A stretch of DNA of 43,393 nucleotides. Source: Acidimicrobiales bacterium. Lineage in GTDB: Bacteria > Actinomycetota > Acidimicrobiia > Acidimicrobiales > MedAcidi-G1. The notes below the pieces were generated by a model that made no database searches, was not told the DNA's origin, and was given only the letters and a program-made list of their open reading frames with translations. Where the stretch lies: NCBI GenBank assembly GCA_030748555.1, contig JASMLT010000010.1, forward strand, positions 1-43,393, in the 5' to 3' direction. Below, piece after piece: positions 15,858 through 24,126 of the stretch. The stretch's first letter is position 1. Every line of letters starts with the position of its first letter. Position numbers and translations under genes: made by a program.

Positions 15858-17303
15858 ATGAATCTGATGCTTAAGAAAATGGCTGTTCCTTTACTTCTTT
15901 TAATCGTTTCTGTGTTCGCGTGGTTTAATGCGGCGTCACTAGACAGCCAAAGTGGAAAAGAATTAGTGCCTGTAGTTTCTGACAATGAAAGCTCACTGTT
16001 AACTCCTTTACTGTCAGCTCGAAGGGTGCCAGTCTTCCTGCAAGCTCCCATCGCTGATAGAGAGCTCAAAAATGAACTGGAAAACCTTGTAGCTCAACTT
16101 CCTGGACTGTCTTGCATTAATTTGCTAGAAGACGGAAGAGTGATCTTCGAACAGCTATCTAATGAACCTATAATTCCAGCAAGCACCCAGAAACTATTAA
16201 CAGCAGTCGCCCTTCTGGAGAATTTCGGGCCTGAGTACAAGTTTTCTACCAAAATAATTTCTGAAACGCAGCCAGTAAACGGAACTTTAAAAGGGGATTT
16301 ATGGGTCATCGGAGGAGGGGATCCTCTCTTGATGACCTCTAAATATGCTGAGCGTTATAAAGATGCATTTCCTTATACAAACATTAAAGACTTTGCTCTA
16401 AAAGTTGTTTCTTCGGGTATAAATCACATTGAAGGGTCAATTATTGGCGATGAGAGCCTTTTTGATGAAATGAGATTTGTAGATACTTGGCCGGAGAGAT
16501 TTAGATATACGGATCAAAAGCAATCTGGGCCAATAAGCGCCCTTTCTTTAAACGCAGGGTTTATCCGTTGGGATCCCGTAAAAGAGTCAAATGGATTTAA
16601 CACTCCGGCAGAGGAACCAGCAGAATACACAGCGAGAGTGTTGATGGGAATTTTAGAAGACAATGGAATCACAGTAAGTGGTGATTCTTCGACTGGCCAA
16701 GCTCCAGAAACCGCTTTTTTTGAAGTCGCCACGATCGAATCACCGCCGATGTCGGAAATCATTTCCAAAATGCTCCTGGGAAGCGATAATACAACAGCCG
16801 AAATATTACTCAAGGGTCTTTCAGCACGTGTTGAAAGACCTGGAACTTCGCGCGCGGGCGCCACTATTGTAGCTGAGTCATTGAGACTTTTAGGGTACAA
16901 CATGGAACAAGTCGAGGTTATGGATGCGTCAGGTCTTGATTATGGAAATCGAGTCACTTGTAAACTCCTAACGGAATTGTTGGACAGTGGTGCACATTCG
17001 AATGAATTAAAACAAAGTTTGCCAGTAACTGGTAAAAGTGGCACTCTACGTAAGAGACTGTTAGATACACCCGCCGAGGGACTGGTGAGTGGAAAAACAG
17101 GCTCTTTGAATGGTGTTATAAGTCTTGCCGGTACAGTCGACACTATTTCCGACAGGAGTTTAAGTTTTGCTTTTGTAACTAATTTCGAGGGAGATAAGGC
17201 TCGTATCAAATATCTACATGATCAGATATTGCTCGAAATGATCAAATACCCGCAAGGTCCTTCAATTGATTTGTTAAAACCGGTTCTTCGCAATGGGTTA
17301 TAG
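15858..17303 (+). CDS. dacB: D-alanyl-D-alanine carboxypeptidase/endopeptidase (PBP4, DacB type)
   Basis: The 481-residue exported protein trims peptidoglycan peptides. An N-terminal basic stretch and hydrophobic helix (about residues 6-25) form a signal peptide or anchor. Three penicillin-binding motifs are present in order: SxxK at Ser109-Lys112 (ASTQK), SDN at 309-311, and KTG at 413-415 (SGKTGSLNG). The long insert between SxxK and SDN is the PBP4 (peptidase S13) hallmark. GGGGGGAA lies 4 bases before the ATG, a strong ribosome site. The 3' end overlaps the LON-domain gene by 11 bases, and this gene probably heads the run to the lipoprotein protease at 20157. Confidence 0.93.
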   Translation: MNLMLKKMAVPLLLLIVSVFAWFNAASLDSQSGKELVPVVSDNESSLLTPLLSARRVPVFLQAPIADRELKNELENLVAQLPGLSCINLLEDGRVIFEQLSNEPIIPASTQKLLTAVALLENFGPEYKFSTKIISETQPVNGTLKGDLWVIGGGDPLLMTSKYAERYKDAFPYTNIKDFALKVVSSGINHIEGSIIGDESLFDEMRFVDTWPERFRYTDQKQSGPISALSLNAGFIRWDPVKESNGFNTPAEEPAEYTARVLMGILEDNGITVSGDSSTGQAPETAFFEVATIESPPMSEIISKMLLGSDNTTAEILLKGLSARVERPGTSRAGATIVAESLRLLGYNMEQVEVMDASGLDYGNRVTCKLLTELLDSGAHSNELKQSLPVTGKSGTLRKRLLDTPAEGLVSGKTGSLNGVISLAGTVDTISDRSLSFAFVTNFEGDKARIKYLHDQILLEMIKYPQGPSIDLLKPVLRNGL

Positions 17304-17913
17304 AACGATTCCGATGTTTCCTCTTGGTCTTGTTCTTTTCCCCGGGCAGGTCTTGCCATTGCATGTTTTCGAAGATCGATACCGAATAATGGTTGAGGAA
17401 ATAATCGACAAAGATAGAGAGTTTGGTGTCGTTTTAATTGAACGTGGAAGTGAAGTAGGGGGCGGCGATACTCGCAAGAACGTGGGGACTCTTGCCGAAA
17501 TAATTGATTCTGAAAAATCCAACGATGGAAGATGGTTGCTTTTAACTGAGGGAACGAAACGAATTGAGACTTCTAGGTGGCTTGAAGATTCCCCTTACCC
17601 AAGAGCAGAAGTTTCATTTTTAGATGAAGATAAGTTTCTTCCGCACGATACACAGGACTGGCTTAAAATCGTGACTCATATGAGAAGGGTGTTGGCTGTT
17701 CTCGCTGAGTTAGGAGATGACGTTGCACCAATTTCCATCGATATCTCCGAAGATCCTCATTTGGGATCTTTCCAGATGAGCTCCATTCTTCCAATTACAC
17801 CGTTTGATTCTCAGAAATTGTTAGAAGTTGATTCAGTAAGAGAACGGTGCACTCTGTTGAAAAGATTTCTAGCAAATCTTGAAGAAACTGCTAGTTCTCG
17901 CCTGCTCGAATAA
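17293..17913 (+). CDS. LON N-terminal (PUA-like) domain protein
   Basis: The 206-residue protein matches the substrate-binding domain of Lon: IPMFPLGLVLFPGQVLPLHVFEDRYRIM at the start, FGVVLIERGSEVGG and VGTLAEI, then a helical half ending near DSVRERCTLLKRFL. It has no AAA or protease domain, so it is a stand-alone LON-domain protein as found across actinobacteria. Its biochemical role is not established. It starts inside the end of dacB (11-base overlap). Signal peptide and membrane segments are absent, so it should be cytoplasmic. Proximity to the proteasome block is notable but proves no functional link. Confidence 0.9.
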   Translation: MGYRTIPMFPLGLVLFPGQVLPLHVFEDRYRIMVEEIIDKDREFGVVLIERGSEVGGGDTRKNVGTLAEIIDSEKSNDGRWLLLTEGTKRIETSRWLEDSPYPRAEVSFLDEDKFLPHDTQDWLKIVTHMRRVLAVLAELGDDVAPISIDISEDPHLGSFQMSSILPITPFDSQKLLEVDSVRERCTLLKRFLANLEETASSRLLE

Positions 17914-17949
17914 GAGGATCTGAGGCTTCTCACAAGATAGCGTTGTTGT

Positions 17950-18249
17950 ATGAGTTCAAAAGGAAAATTTGAAAACATGCTGGACTTGCTCCGCGACTAC
18001 ATTCGTCAAGAAACCATAGAACCAGTCAAATCTCTCTTTGGTTCCGTTCTTTTCCTTTTCATAGGGTCTCTATTCATTTCGCTCGGATTTATTTCCATTT
18101 CAATTGGCTTAGTCACTTTTCTTCAAAGATTCGATGGGTTGCAGGCGTGGTTTTCATGGGTTCCTTACTTGTCTGGCTCATTGTCTCTCTTATGTATGGC
18201 ATTTTTCGGCATCAGAATACTAATCGTTAAAAAAGGTAAAGATGTCTAG
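17950..18249 (+). CDS. Small two-helix membrane protein, holin-III-like
   Basis: The 99-residue protein has an amphipathic, charged N-terminus (about 1-28) followed by two hydrophobic helices (about 29-56 and 68-92) and a short basic tail. This resembles the actinobacterial phage-holin-superfamily III proteins, which are usually chromosomal and not phage-derived; the assignment is by overall pattern. No phage gene is nearby. Its stop overlaps the next small gene by 8 bases. Together with the next two small genes it forms a coupled trio leading into trmI. Confidence 0.65.
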   Translation: MSSKGKFENMLDLLRDYIRQETIEPVKSLFGSVLFLFIGSLFISLGFISISIGLVTFLQRFDGLQAWFSWVPYLSGSLSLLCMAFFGIRILIVKKGKDV

Positions 18250-18448
18250 TAAAAGAATTTCTGAAGCGGATCTTGAGGAAGCTTTTGAAGATTTTATTGG
18301 GGAGTCTCTTCCCAGCGAGGCTGATGCACCATCTTTACTTATCATTGGTGCGACAGTATTAGCAGCTGCCGTGGTTTTCGGTATTTTCACTGCTGGAAAA
18401 CGTTCAGGCAGACTCCTGTCAACTGTTGTTGAAATTAAAAGGTCGTAA
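18242..18448 (+). CDS. Small single-helix membrane protein, unknown function
   Basis: The 68-residue product has an acidic N-terminal half (EADLEEAFEDFIGESLPSEAD), one hydrophobic helix (about 31-50, PSLLIIGATVLAAAVVFGIF) and a basic C-terminus (GKRSGRLL...EIKRS). The charge pattern predicts an N-out/C-in topology. It overlaps the preceding holin-like gene by 8 bases and is followed after 2 bases by another small gene, so translation is probably coupled. I do not recognise the family. Confidence 0.6.
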   Translation: MSSKRISEADLEEAFEDFIGESLPSEADAPSLLIIGATVLAAAVVFGIFTAGKRSGRLLSTVVEIKRS

Positions 18449-18450
18449 CA

Positions 18451-18672
18451 ATGTCATTTCGCAAGTTGCTTCTACGGATTACATTACGCTTTTTAAAGCG
18501 AAGAAATAGATTGTTCGCACCAATAGTTTTTTTCGGTTGGATCATTTCGTTTTTACGTTGGCTTTCGAGGAGAGAGAAAAAATCAAATCACTTAATCGAA
18601 GATCTCAGAATAGGGGAAAATATTTCGATATCACATTTGAACAGCCACAACGATTCGGAAACTGATGAATAA
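18451..18672 (+). CDS. Small basic protein with a hydrophobic segment, unknown function
   Basis: The 73-residue product starts strongly basic (FRKLLLRITLRFLKRRNR), contains one moderately hydrophobic stretch (about 20-37, LFAPIVFFGWIISFLRWL), then RREKK and an acidic tail. It could be a peripheral or single-pass membrane protein. It begins 2 bases after the preceding gene and overlaps trmI by 8 bases. The overlap with genes on both sides and the fixed strand support it as real. No family is recognised. Confidence 0.55.
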   Translation: MSFRKLLLRITLRFLKRRNRLFAPIVFFGWIISFLRWLSRREKKSNHLIEDLRIGENISISHLNSHNDSETDE

Positions 18673-19438
18673 GACTTATCAGATTGGAGATCAAGTTTTA
18701 CTCATAGATACCAAAAGAAGACAGTATCTAGTAACTCTTAAAGAGGGGGGTGAATTTCATACTCATTCTGGTGTCGTCTTTCACGACAAACTGATAGATG
18801 TCCCTGAGGGGACGTCGGTAGTATCAAGTTCAAATTCTGTTTACATGTCATTCAGACCGTCTATGTCTGAATATATAAAAAAGATGCCGAGAGGTGCACA
18901 GGTTATATACCCCAAAGATATAGGTGCGATACTGATGACCGCTGATGTTTACCCCGGGGCGAAAGTATTTGAGACAGGCGTTGGTTCAGGTGCTCTTTCT
19001 ATGGCGCTATTAAGAAATGGGGCAAATGTATTTGGATACGAAATTAGGGAGGATTTTGCTAATCGAGCTCAAGAGAACGTCAGAGTTATGCTTGGAGAGG
19101 ATGCGCTGAAAAGATACAACGTAGAACTCAGAGACTCTTACGAAAAGATAGAAGAGCAAGATTTCAATCGCGCAATTATAGACCTGCCAGAACCGTGGCT
19201 AGTCGTACCCCATCTGAAGAAAACCCTTTTAAGCGGAGGAATTGTTGTCGCTTACACCCCGTCGATAAAACAAGCAATAAAGTTCCGCGAAGCTATAGCA
19301 AGTAACGGGTTTTCATTGGCAGAAACTATTGAGGTTTTACACCGTGGATGGCATATTGATGGGGAAGCAGTTAGGCCTGACCATCGTATGGTTGCCCATA
19401 CGGGTTTTATCAGTTCAGGACGACTACTTAACAAGTGA
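18665..19438 (+). CDS. trmI: tRNA (adenine-58-N1)-methyltransferase TrmI
   Basis: The 257-residue class I SAM methyltransferase makes m1A at position 58 of the tRNA T-loop. The clear markers are RPSMSEYIKKMPRGAQVIYPKD (63-84), which is diagnostic of the TrmI N-terminal region, and FETGVGSGALS (102-112), the SAM-binding glycine motif. A catalytic-type DLPEPW segment follows. Family enzymes act as tetramers. It lies upstream of mpa, as in mycobacteria. It overlaps the preceding small gene by 8 bases and the next gene by GTGA (19435-19438). Confidence 0.95.
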   Translation: MNKTYQIGDQVLLIDTKRRQYLVTLKEGGEFHTHSGVVFHDKLIDVPEGTSVVSSSNSVYMSFRPSMSEYIKKMPRGAQVIYPKDIGAILMTADVYPGAKVFETGVGSGALSMALLRNGANVFGYEIREDFANRAQENVRVMLGEDALKRYNVELRDSYEKIEEQDFNRAIIDLPEPWLVVPHLKKTLLSGGIVVAYTPSIKQAIKFREAIASNGFSLAETIEVLHRGWHIDGEAVRPDHRMVAHTGFISSGRLLNK

Positions 19439-20157
19439 AAATAAACTCGATAATTTTGCTGAAATTTCTTCTTGTGATGCTTGCTTCATGCGCCTCTTCA
19501 GAAAAAGAACAAACAAATGAATCGTTCAACACGAACAACGAAGAATATTCCCAACTTCATAACGAGATAGCGGGTTCAGATCAGCGAAACTCCATATTTC
19601 AGATAAAAGGCTTAGGTTGCAACTCCTTGCAATACGGAACAGGATTTTTCATCGAAGAAAATACTATTGTTACTAATGCCCATGTGGTTGCTGGCGTGAA
19701 TTCCCCGAGAATTATTCATAACGGTGAAGGGTATGATCTCGATTTTATTTCACTTGACCCCAATAGTGATTTAGCAATCTTGAGAAGTGAAAACTTTTCA
19801 CATCAACCGTTGAAACTGGATGAAGCAGAAGAAGGGGAATTAGGGACAGTTGTAGCTTTTGTCAAAGACGGACAGAAAGTTACAACTGAAGTCAAAATTC
19901 GAGAAAAAATACTAGCCGTCGGTAAAGATATTTTTGGCCAACCGGGGGAATCCAGAGAAGCATTATCCTTGGAAGCAAGAATCGAATCAGGTTTTTCCGG
20001 TGCACCCGTTCTTAATGAGGACTTTGACGTAGTGGGGGTAATATTTTCACGTTCCAGAGGGGGAAGTTCGACAGCTTATGCAGTCCAGTCCTCAGAGGTA
20101 GAAAAAATATTGGAAAAAGAACCTGACTTAAGTAGTTCCACTAACTGCGTTCCCTAA
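19435..20157 (+). CDS. Lipoprotein trypsin-like serine protease
   Basis: The 240-residue protein begins with a lipoprotein signal: a hydrophobic stretch ending LASC, with Cys19 as the lipidated residue. A linker rich in Asn, Glu and Ser follows. The chymotrypsin-fold triad is His83 (TNAHVVAG), Asp112 (NSDLAIL) and Ser188 (SGFSGAPV). Cys62 and the near-terminal Cys (TNCVP) could form a disulphide, as in mycobacterial MarP-like proteases. It has no PDZ domain. The GTG start overlaps the trmI stop as GTGA. It should act outside the membrane. Its substrate is unknown; cell-envelope stress response is an inference from HtrA and MarP relatives. Confidence 0.88.
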   Translation: MKINSIILLKFLLVMLASCASSEKEQTNESFNTNNEEYSQLHNEIAGSDQRNSIFQIKGLGCNSLQYGTGFFIEENTIVTNAHVVAGVNSPRIIHNGEGYDLDFISLDPNSDLAILRSENFSHQPLKLDEAEEGELGTVVAFVKDGQKVTTEVKIREKILAVGKDIFGQPGESREALSLEARIESGFSGAPVLNEDFDVVGVIFSRSRGGSSTAYAVQSSEVEKILEKEPDLSSSTNCVP

Positions 20158-20161
20158 TCAA

Positions 20162-20392
20162 CTAGTCAGCTTCTAAAAAGATGCACTCCCCAGGACATTC
20201 TTCAGCAGATTCGATACAGGCTTCCACCTGATCATCTGGAACATTTGCAAGACCTTCAGGTCCCGCTCCAAAAACCTTTTCTCCTTCTTTCACATAAGCA
20301 AGTCCATCGTCGAGGAGTACGAAAACGTCAGGTGCTATTTCCTCGCATAACCCATCTCCTGTGCAGAGATCTTGGTCAATCCAAACTTTCAT
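20162..20392 (-). CDS. Ferredoxin, 3Fe-4S type (CxxDxxC)
   Basis: The 76-residue acidic ferredoxin has Cys10-x2-Asp13-x2-Cys16 and Cys66-Pro, the pattern of actinobacterial 3Fe-4S or convertible 3Fe/4Fe ferredoxins that serve P450s and other oxidoreductases. Cys59 and Cys70 are extra. AGGAGG lies 9 bases before the ATG, a strong ribosome site. It is the only minus-strand gene between dacB and the end of pafBC-lepB. No P450 or ferredoxin reductase gene is in the window, so the partner is unknown. Confidence 0.88.
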   Translation of the reverse strand: MKVWIDQDLCTGDGLCEEIAPDVFVLLDDGLAYVKEGEKVFGAGPEGLANVPDDQVEACIESAEECPGECIFLEAD

Positions 20393-20458
20393 TTATATTT
20401 CCTCCTGGGTAAAGTAAAGATTTCTCCTATGTAAATAGTAACAATTCTGTAGCAAATT

Positions 20459-20488
20459 TTGCCGAATGTTACACATAAATTTTAGAAT
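20459..20488 (+). promoter_or_regulatory. Candidate sigma-70-type promoter for the mpa operon
   Basis: TTGCCG (20459-20464) and TAGAAT (20483-20488) are separated by 18 bases and lie 50 bases before the mpa ATG, in the gap between the divergent ferredoxin and mpa. Each hexamer matches its consensus at four or five of six positions. This is a pattern match only; no transcription evidence is available. Confidence 0.35.
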
Positions 20489-20537
20489 GTATTATTGTGA
20501 ACCACTTCATAGTGAGAAACGAATTTTAGGAGCAAAA

Positions 20538-22307
20538 ATGACAGATTCAAAGGATGTTTCAGGTCAGTCATTTGAAATGGACGATGAGAACGTTTCGCAA
20601 GCCTTCTTGAAGGAAAGTAAAGCAGTGCTTGAAGAAGTGAAAGAGTTGCGTAAACACAGATTAGAGAACGCACAAAAAATTAATGAACTTAGAAAACAAA
20701 ATCGCGAAATTCTTTCTTCTTTAGATCAAGAAAAAACAAGAAATAGCAAACTAGCTGACACGCTTGAATCAGTTCGAGAGCAAGTTCTCAGTCTCCGAAA
20801 TGAAATAGAGAATCTTTCGAAACCACCTTCCGCTTATGGCACCATAGTGAAGATAAATGATGATGAAACCATCGACGTTACTTCTTCAGGAAGGAAAATG
20901 AAGTTAAATGTTCTCCCATCTGTAATCGAAACTTTAAAAATTGGTGATGAGGTAGTTCTGAATGAATCAATGGTTGTAGTCGACTCGCGCGAACCCGAAG
21001 TCAGTGGTGAAATAGTCAGAGTGAAAGAGATTCTGGAAGCTGGAAAGAGAGCAGTAGTCGTTGGGCGAACCGACGAAGAGCGCGTAGTGGAAATGGCTAA
21101 AGGCCTCCATGAGTCCGGCCTTAGGAGTGGTGATCATGTCCGAGTAGATGAAAGATCCGGAATTCTTTTGGAACGACTACCTCGACCTGAGGTCGAAGAT
21201 CTGGTTTTGGAGCAAATACCGAAAGAAACTTACGAAGATGTGGGAGGCCTGGACCGTGAAATCGAGATGATCGTAGACGCTGTCGAACTCCCCTTCATGC
21301 ATAAGGAGCTTTTTTCTCTGTATGAATTACCAGCACCAAAAGGAATTTTGTTATATGGACCACCCGGATGTGGCAAAACTCTCATAGCTAAAGCGGTTGC
21401 AAATTCACTTGCCTTAAAAGTTGCGGAAGTGACTGGAGATCACGCAGCGCGTAGTTACTTTTTGAATATCAAAGGCCCAGAACTTCTTAATAAATACGTA
21501 GGTGAAACAGAAAGACAAATACGACTCGTATTTCAACGAGCGCGAGAAAAATCTGAGCAAGGGTGGCCTGTAATTGTTTTTTTTGATGAAATGGAATCCC
21601 TTTTCAGAACTCGTGGGACTGGTATTAGCTCTGATATGGAATCAACGATTGTTCCACAGCTTTTAGCGGAGATTGATGGAGTGGAAACCCTGCAAAATGT
21701 GATTGTTATAGGAGCGTCTAACCGTGAAGACCTCATAGATCCTGCAATTCTTAGACCAGGTCGACTAGACGTGAAAATCAAAATAAAGAGACCAGATGAA
21801 GTTGCTGCCGCTCAGATTTTTAGTAGGTATCTCACAACAGATCTGCCTGTAGATGCCGGTCTAATTGAATCGCTCGGAGGAGGGGATGAAGATAAAGCAC
21901 TTAAAGCCATGACTGATGAAGCAGTTGCTGCGATGTACAGCACTGAAGAAGCCAATCAATTCCTCGAAGTCACCTACCAAAATGGGGAAAAAGAAGTTTT
22001 ATACTTCAAAGATTTCGCATCAGGAGCGATGATTGAAAACATAGTCAGACGGGCGAAAAAGTTGGCTATAAAAAGAGACCTTGCCGATGGTGCAAAAGGT
22101 TTACAGGTTGAAGACCTCCTTACCGCCGTAAGACAAGAGTTCAGGGAACATGAAGATCTACCTAACACCACTAACCCTGATGACTGGGCCAAAATTTCTG
22201 GAAAGAAAGGCGAAAGAATTGTATATGTCAGGACTTTAGCTCCGGATGCTCCAGAAGACAGCGGAGGGCGTTCTATCGAAGCCGTTACGACTGGCCAATA
22301 CCTGTAA
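20538..22307 (+). CDS. mpa: Proteasome-activating AAA+ ATPase Mpa/ARC
   Basis: The 589-residue ring ATPase unfolds pupylated proteins and feeds them to the 20S proteasome. I place the start at ATG 20538, preceded by AGGAG (20528-20532); an upstream ATG at 20466 adds unlikely residues. A long coiled coil (about 20-95) recognises Pup, followed by OB-fold repeats (about 98-220). The AAA domain has GPPGCGKT (274-281) and Walker B FFDEMES (Asp350, Glu351). The C-terminus ends TTGQYL, the penultimate-Tyr motif that docks on the alpha ring. Mycobacterial Mpa is of similar length (609). It leads the proteasome block. Confidence 0.97.
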   Translation: MTDSKDVSGQSFEMDDENVSQAFLKESKAVLEEVKELRKHRLENAQKINELRKQNREILSSLDQEKTRNSKLADTLESVREQVLSLRNEIENLSKPPSAYGTIVKINDDETIDVTSSGRKMKLNVLPSVIETLKIGDEVVLNESMVVVDSREPEVSGEIVRVKEILEAGKRAVVVGRTDEERVVEMAKGLHESGLRSGDHVRVDERSGILLERLPRPEVEDLVLEQIPKETYEDVGGLDREIEMIVDAVELPFMHKELFSLYELPAPKGILLYGPPGCGKTLIAKAVANSLALKVAEVTGDHAARSYFLNIKGPELLNKYVGETERQIRLVFQRAREKSEQGWPVIVFFDEMESLFRTRGTGISSDMESTIVPQLLAEIDGVETLQNVIVIGASNREDLIDPAILRPGRLDVKIKIKRPDEVAAAQIFSRYLTTDLPVDAGLIESLGGGDEDKALKAMTDEAVAAMYSTEEANQFLEVTYQNGEKEVLYFKDFASGAMIENIVRRAKKLAIKRDLADGAKGLQVEDLLTAVRQEFREHEDLPNTTNPDDWAKISGKKGERIVYVRTLAPDAPEDSGGRSIEAVTTGQYL

Positions 22308-22365
22308 CCTGCACGTTCTTTTACCTCAAGGCAAATTTCTTATTTTCTTAGGTTAAAGTCCGATT

Positions 22366-23886
22366 GTGGCACTCCGAAGAATTTATGGAACTGAAACCGA
22401 ATATGGGATTATTCATCGTGGAGTTAAGGAATCGAATCCTATAAGCGCATCATCTTTTTTAATTAACGCCTACTTAAGCAAGACATCTGATCCGGGTGTT
22501 GGCCCGAATTCGCCCAGAGTCGGCTGGGATTTCATAGACGAAACTCCTGATATCGACATACGCGGGTTTGCTCCAATCGGTTCATTGCCGCCAGAAATAG
22601 AACCAAATTTAGTTAACGCAGTTCTAGTTAACGGTTCTCGTTATTACGTTGATCACGCACATCCTGAACTCAGCACTCCGGAATGCTTGGATCCACTTTC
22701 TTTACTCAAATGGGACAGAGCAGGTGATGAAATACTCATCAACTCCATGTCAGCTGCTAACGAGGCACTCCCCGAAGGCGAGGAAATCATCATCTATAAG
22801 AACAACTCTGATGGCAAGGGCAACAGCTATGGTTGTCATGAAAATTACCTCGTGAGTAGAGAAACCCCATTTGGGCGGATAATTCAACACGCAACCACAC
22901 ATTTTATAACTAGGCAGATCTTTACTGGAGCCGGAAAAGTAGGAAGTGAAGCTGCAGGTGATAAAAGGATGGAGACGCCTTTCCAGTTGACACAGAGAGC
23001 AGATTTTTTCGAAGAAGAAGTTGGTTTAGAAACAACCTTGAAAAGACCAATCATCAACACAAGAGATGAACCTCACGCTGATCCTCTTAAGTATCGACGC
23101 CTTCATGTGATCATTGGAGATGCTAATTTGTGCGAAGTCGCTACCTTCTTGAAGTTAGGAACAACAGGAATTGTTATGGCGATGATCGAGGACGATTTTT
23201 TAGATAATCGAGTAAAAATAGCAGACCCTGTTTACGCACTACGGGAAGTTTCACGAGACCTGTCGCTAGAAGCACCTATTCGTTTAGAAGATGGTAGAAC
23301 TGTGACAGCTTTGTCCTTGCAATGGGAGATTTTCGAACGATCTGATAAGTACATAAATGAATTCGGGTATGAAAATGTTGGTGGTGAAAATGCACTAAAA
23401 GTTATGGATTATTGGGAAAAAGTCTTGTCAGCTTTAAGTTCAAATCCTGACCAATTATTTGGTGTTTTGGACTGGGTCACAAAGAAAAAAATCATTGATT
23501 CATATGCTCATAGGCACAACCTAGAAGTTGACGATTACAAATTGTCGGCTCTCGATTTGCAATACCACGATCTCCGACCAGAAATGTCACTTTTTTCTCG
23601 TATTTCAGCCGAGAAAATCGTCTCACCTGAAGAAGTTGCTTTCGCCATAGAAAATCCACCAGAAGAAACTAGAGCCTTTTTTCGCGGCAAATGCTTACAA
23701 AAATGGCCTGAGAACGTGATAATTGCGAACTGGGATTCGATAGTTTTCGATACTGGAGGTCAAAACCTTCACCGTGTGCCGATGATGGAACCTTTAAAAG
23801 GAAGTGCCCAACATGTGGGAGATCTGATTGATAACTGTGAAACGGTAATAGAGTTAATTCAAAGCATTTCAGAAACGGTCAAATAA
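22366..23886 (+). CDS. dop: Dop, Pup deamidase/depupylase
   Basis: The 506-residue carboxylate-amine-ligase-fold enzyme removes Pup from substrates and, where Pup ends in Gln, deamidates it. It shows GTETEYG (8-14), the Dop-type loop insert (about 38-75) absent from PafA, and YVDHAHPELSTPE, whose Asp96 matches the catalytic Asp. [10 protein letters not shown] and INTRDEPHAD are also present. The GTG start (22366) gives the invariant-looking MALRRIYGTE opening; the ribosome site is weak. Because this Pup ends in Glu, the deamidase step is not needed here and depupylation is its likely role. Confidence 0.96.
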   Translation: MALRRIYGTETEYGIIHRGVKESNPISASSFLINAYLSKTSDPGVGPNSPRVGWDFIDETPDIDIRGFAPIGSLPPEIEPNLVNAVLVNGSRYYVDHAHPELSTPECLDPLSLLKWDRAGDEILINSMSAANEALPEGEEIIIYKNNSDGKGNSYGCHENYLVSRETPFGRIIQHATTHFITRQIFTGAGKVGSEAAGDKRMETPFQLTQRADFFEEEVGLETTLKRPIINTRDEPHADPLKYRRLHVIIGDANLCEVATFLKLGTTGIVMAMIEDDFLDNRVKIADPVYALREVSRDLSLEAPIRLEDGRTVTALSLQWEIFERSDKYINEFGYENVGGENALKVMDYWEKVLSALSSNPDQLFGVLDWVTKKKIIDSYAHRHNLEVDDYKLSALDLQYHDLRPEMSLFSRISAEKIVSPEEVAFAIENPPEETRAFFRGKCLQKWPENVIIANWDSIVFDTGGQNLHRVPMMEPLKGSAQHVGDLIDNCETVIELIQSISETVK

Positions 23887-23901
23887 CTGAGGTTTATAAC
23901 A

Positions 23902-24096
23902 ATGGCTGAGAGAGAACTAAAGAAACGTAAAACACCTGAAAGTGATAAAAACGCTGGAGAATCAAGCGAACTTGCTCCAACCCGTAATGAAGAACTTTCA
24001 TCAGAGCTAGATGAACTCCTTGATGAGATCGACGAAGTGTTGGAAACAAATGCGGAAGAATTTGTGAAGAACTATGTCCAAAAAGGCGGGGAGTAG
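23902..24096 (+). CDS. pup: Prokaryotic ubiquitin-like protein Pup, GGE form
   Basis: The 64-residue disordered, acidic modifier has the conserved helical segment ELDELLDEIDEVLETNAEEF and ends YVQKGGE. Ligation to substrate lysines occurs through the side chain of this terminal Glu. Many actinobacteria encode GGQ and depend on Dop to make GGE; here it is encoded directly, as known in corynebacteria. GAGG lies 9 bases before the ATG. It follows dop by 15 bases and precedes prcB, with a small hairpin at its stop codon. Confidence 0.97.
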   Translation: MAERELKKRKTPESDKNAGESSELAPTRNEELSSELDELLDEIDEVLETNAEEFVKNYVQKGGE

Positions 24097-24112
24097 GCGC
24101 ACGTATTCGCCT
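24095..24112 (+). promoter_or_regulatory. Hairpin at the pup/prcB junction
   Basis: AGGCG (24095-24099) pairs with CGCCT (24108-24112) around an 8-base loop, overlapping the pup stop codon. A weak T-containing stretch follows (TTGTAGAGTTTTATT), but there is no clean terminator tail. It could attenuate or process the message so that pup is made in excess over prcBA. Such a short stem could also be chance. Confidence 0.35.
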
Positions 24113-24126
24113 TGTAGAGTTTTATT

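Noticed and set aside
16514-16903. 129-codon frame antisense to dacB
   Set aside because: It overlaps the conserved PBP4 coding frame and shows no recognisable domain.
17950-18249. Holin-like protein as a sign of a prophage
   Set aside because: No lysin, tail, integrase or attachment site is near, and actinobacterial chromosomes often carry such holin-III-like genes.
20466-20537. Upstream ATG extending Mpa by 24 residues
   Set aside because: The extension overlaps the likely promoter and ATG 20538 has a better ribosome site (AGGAG).
22308-22365. Possible terminator or hairpin between mpa and dop
   Set aside because: Only short ACCT/AGGT pairing is visible and no T-run follows it.
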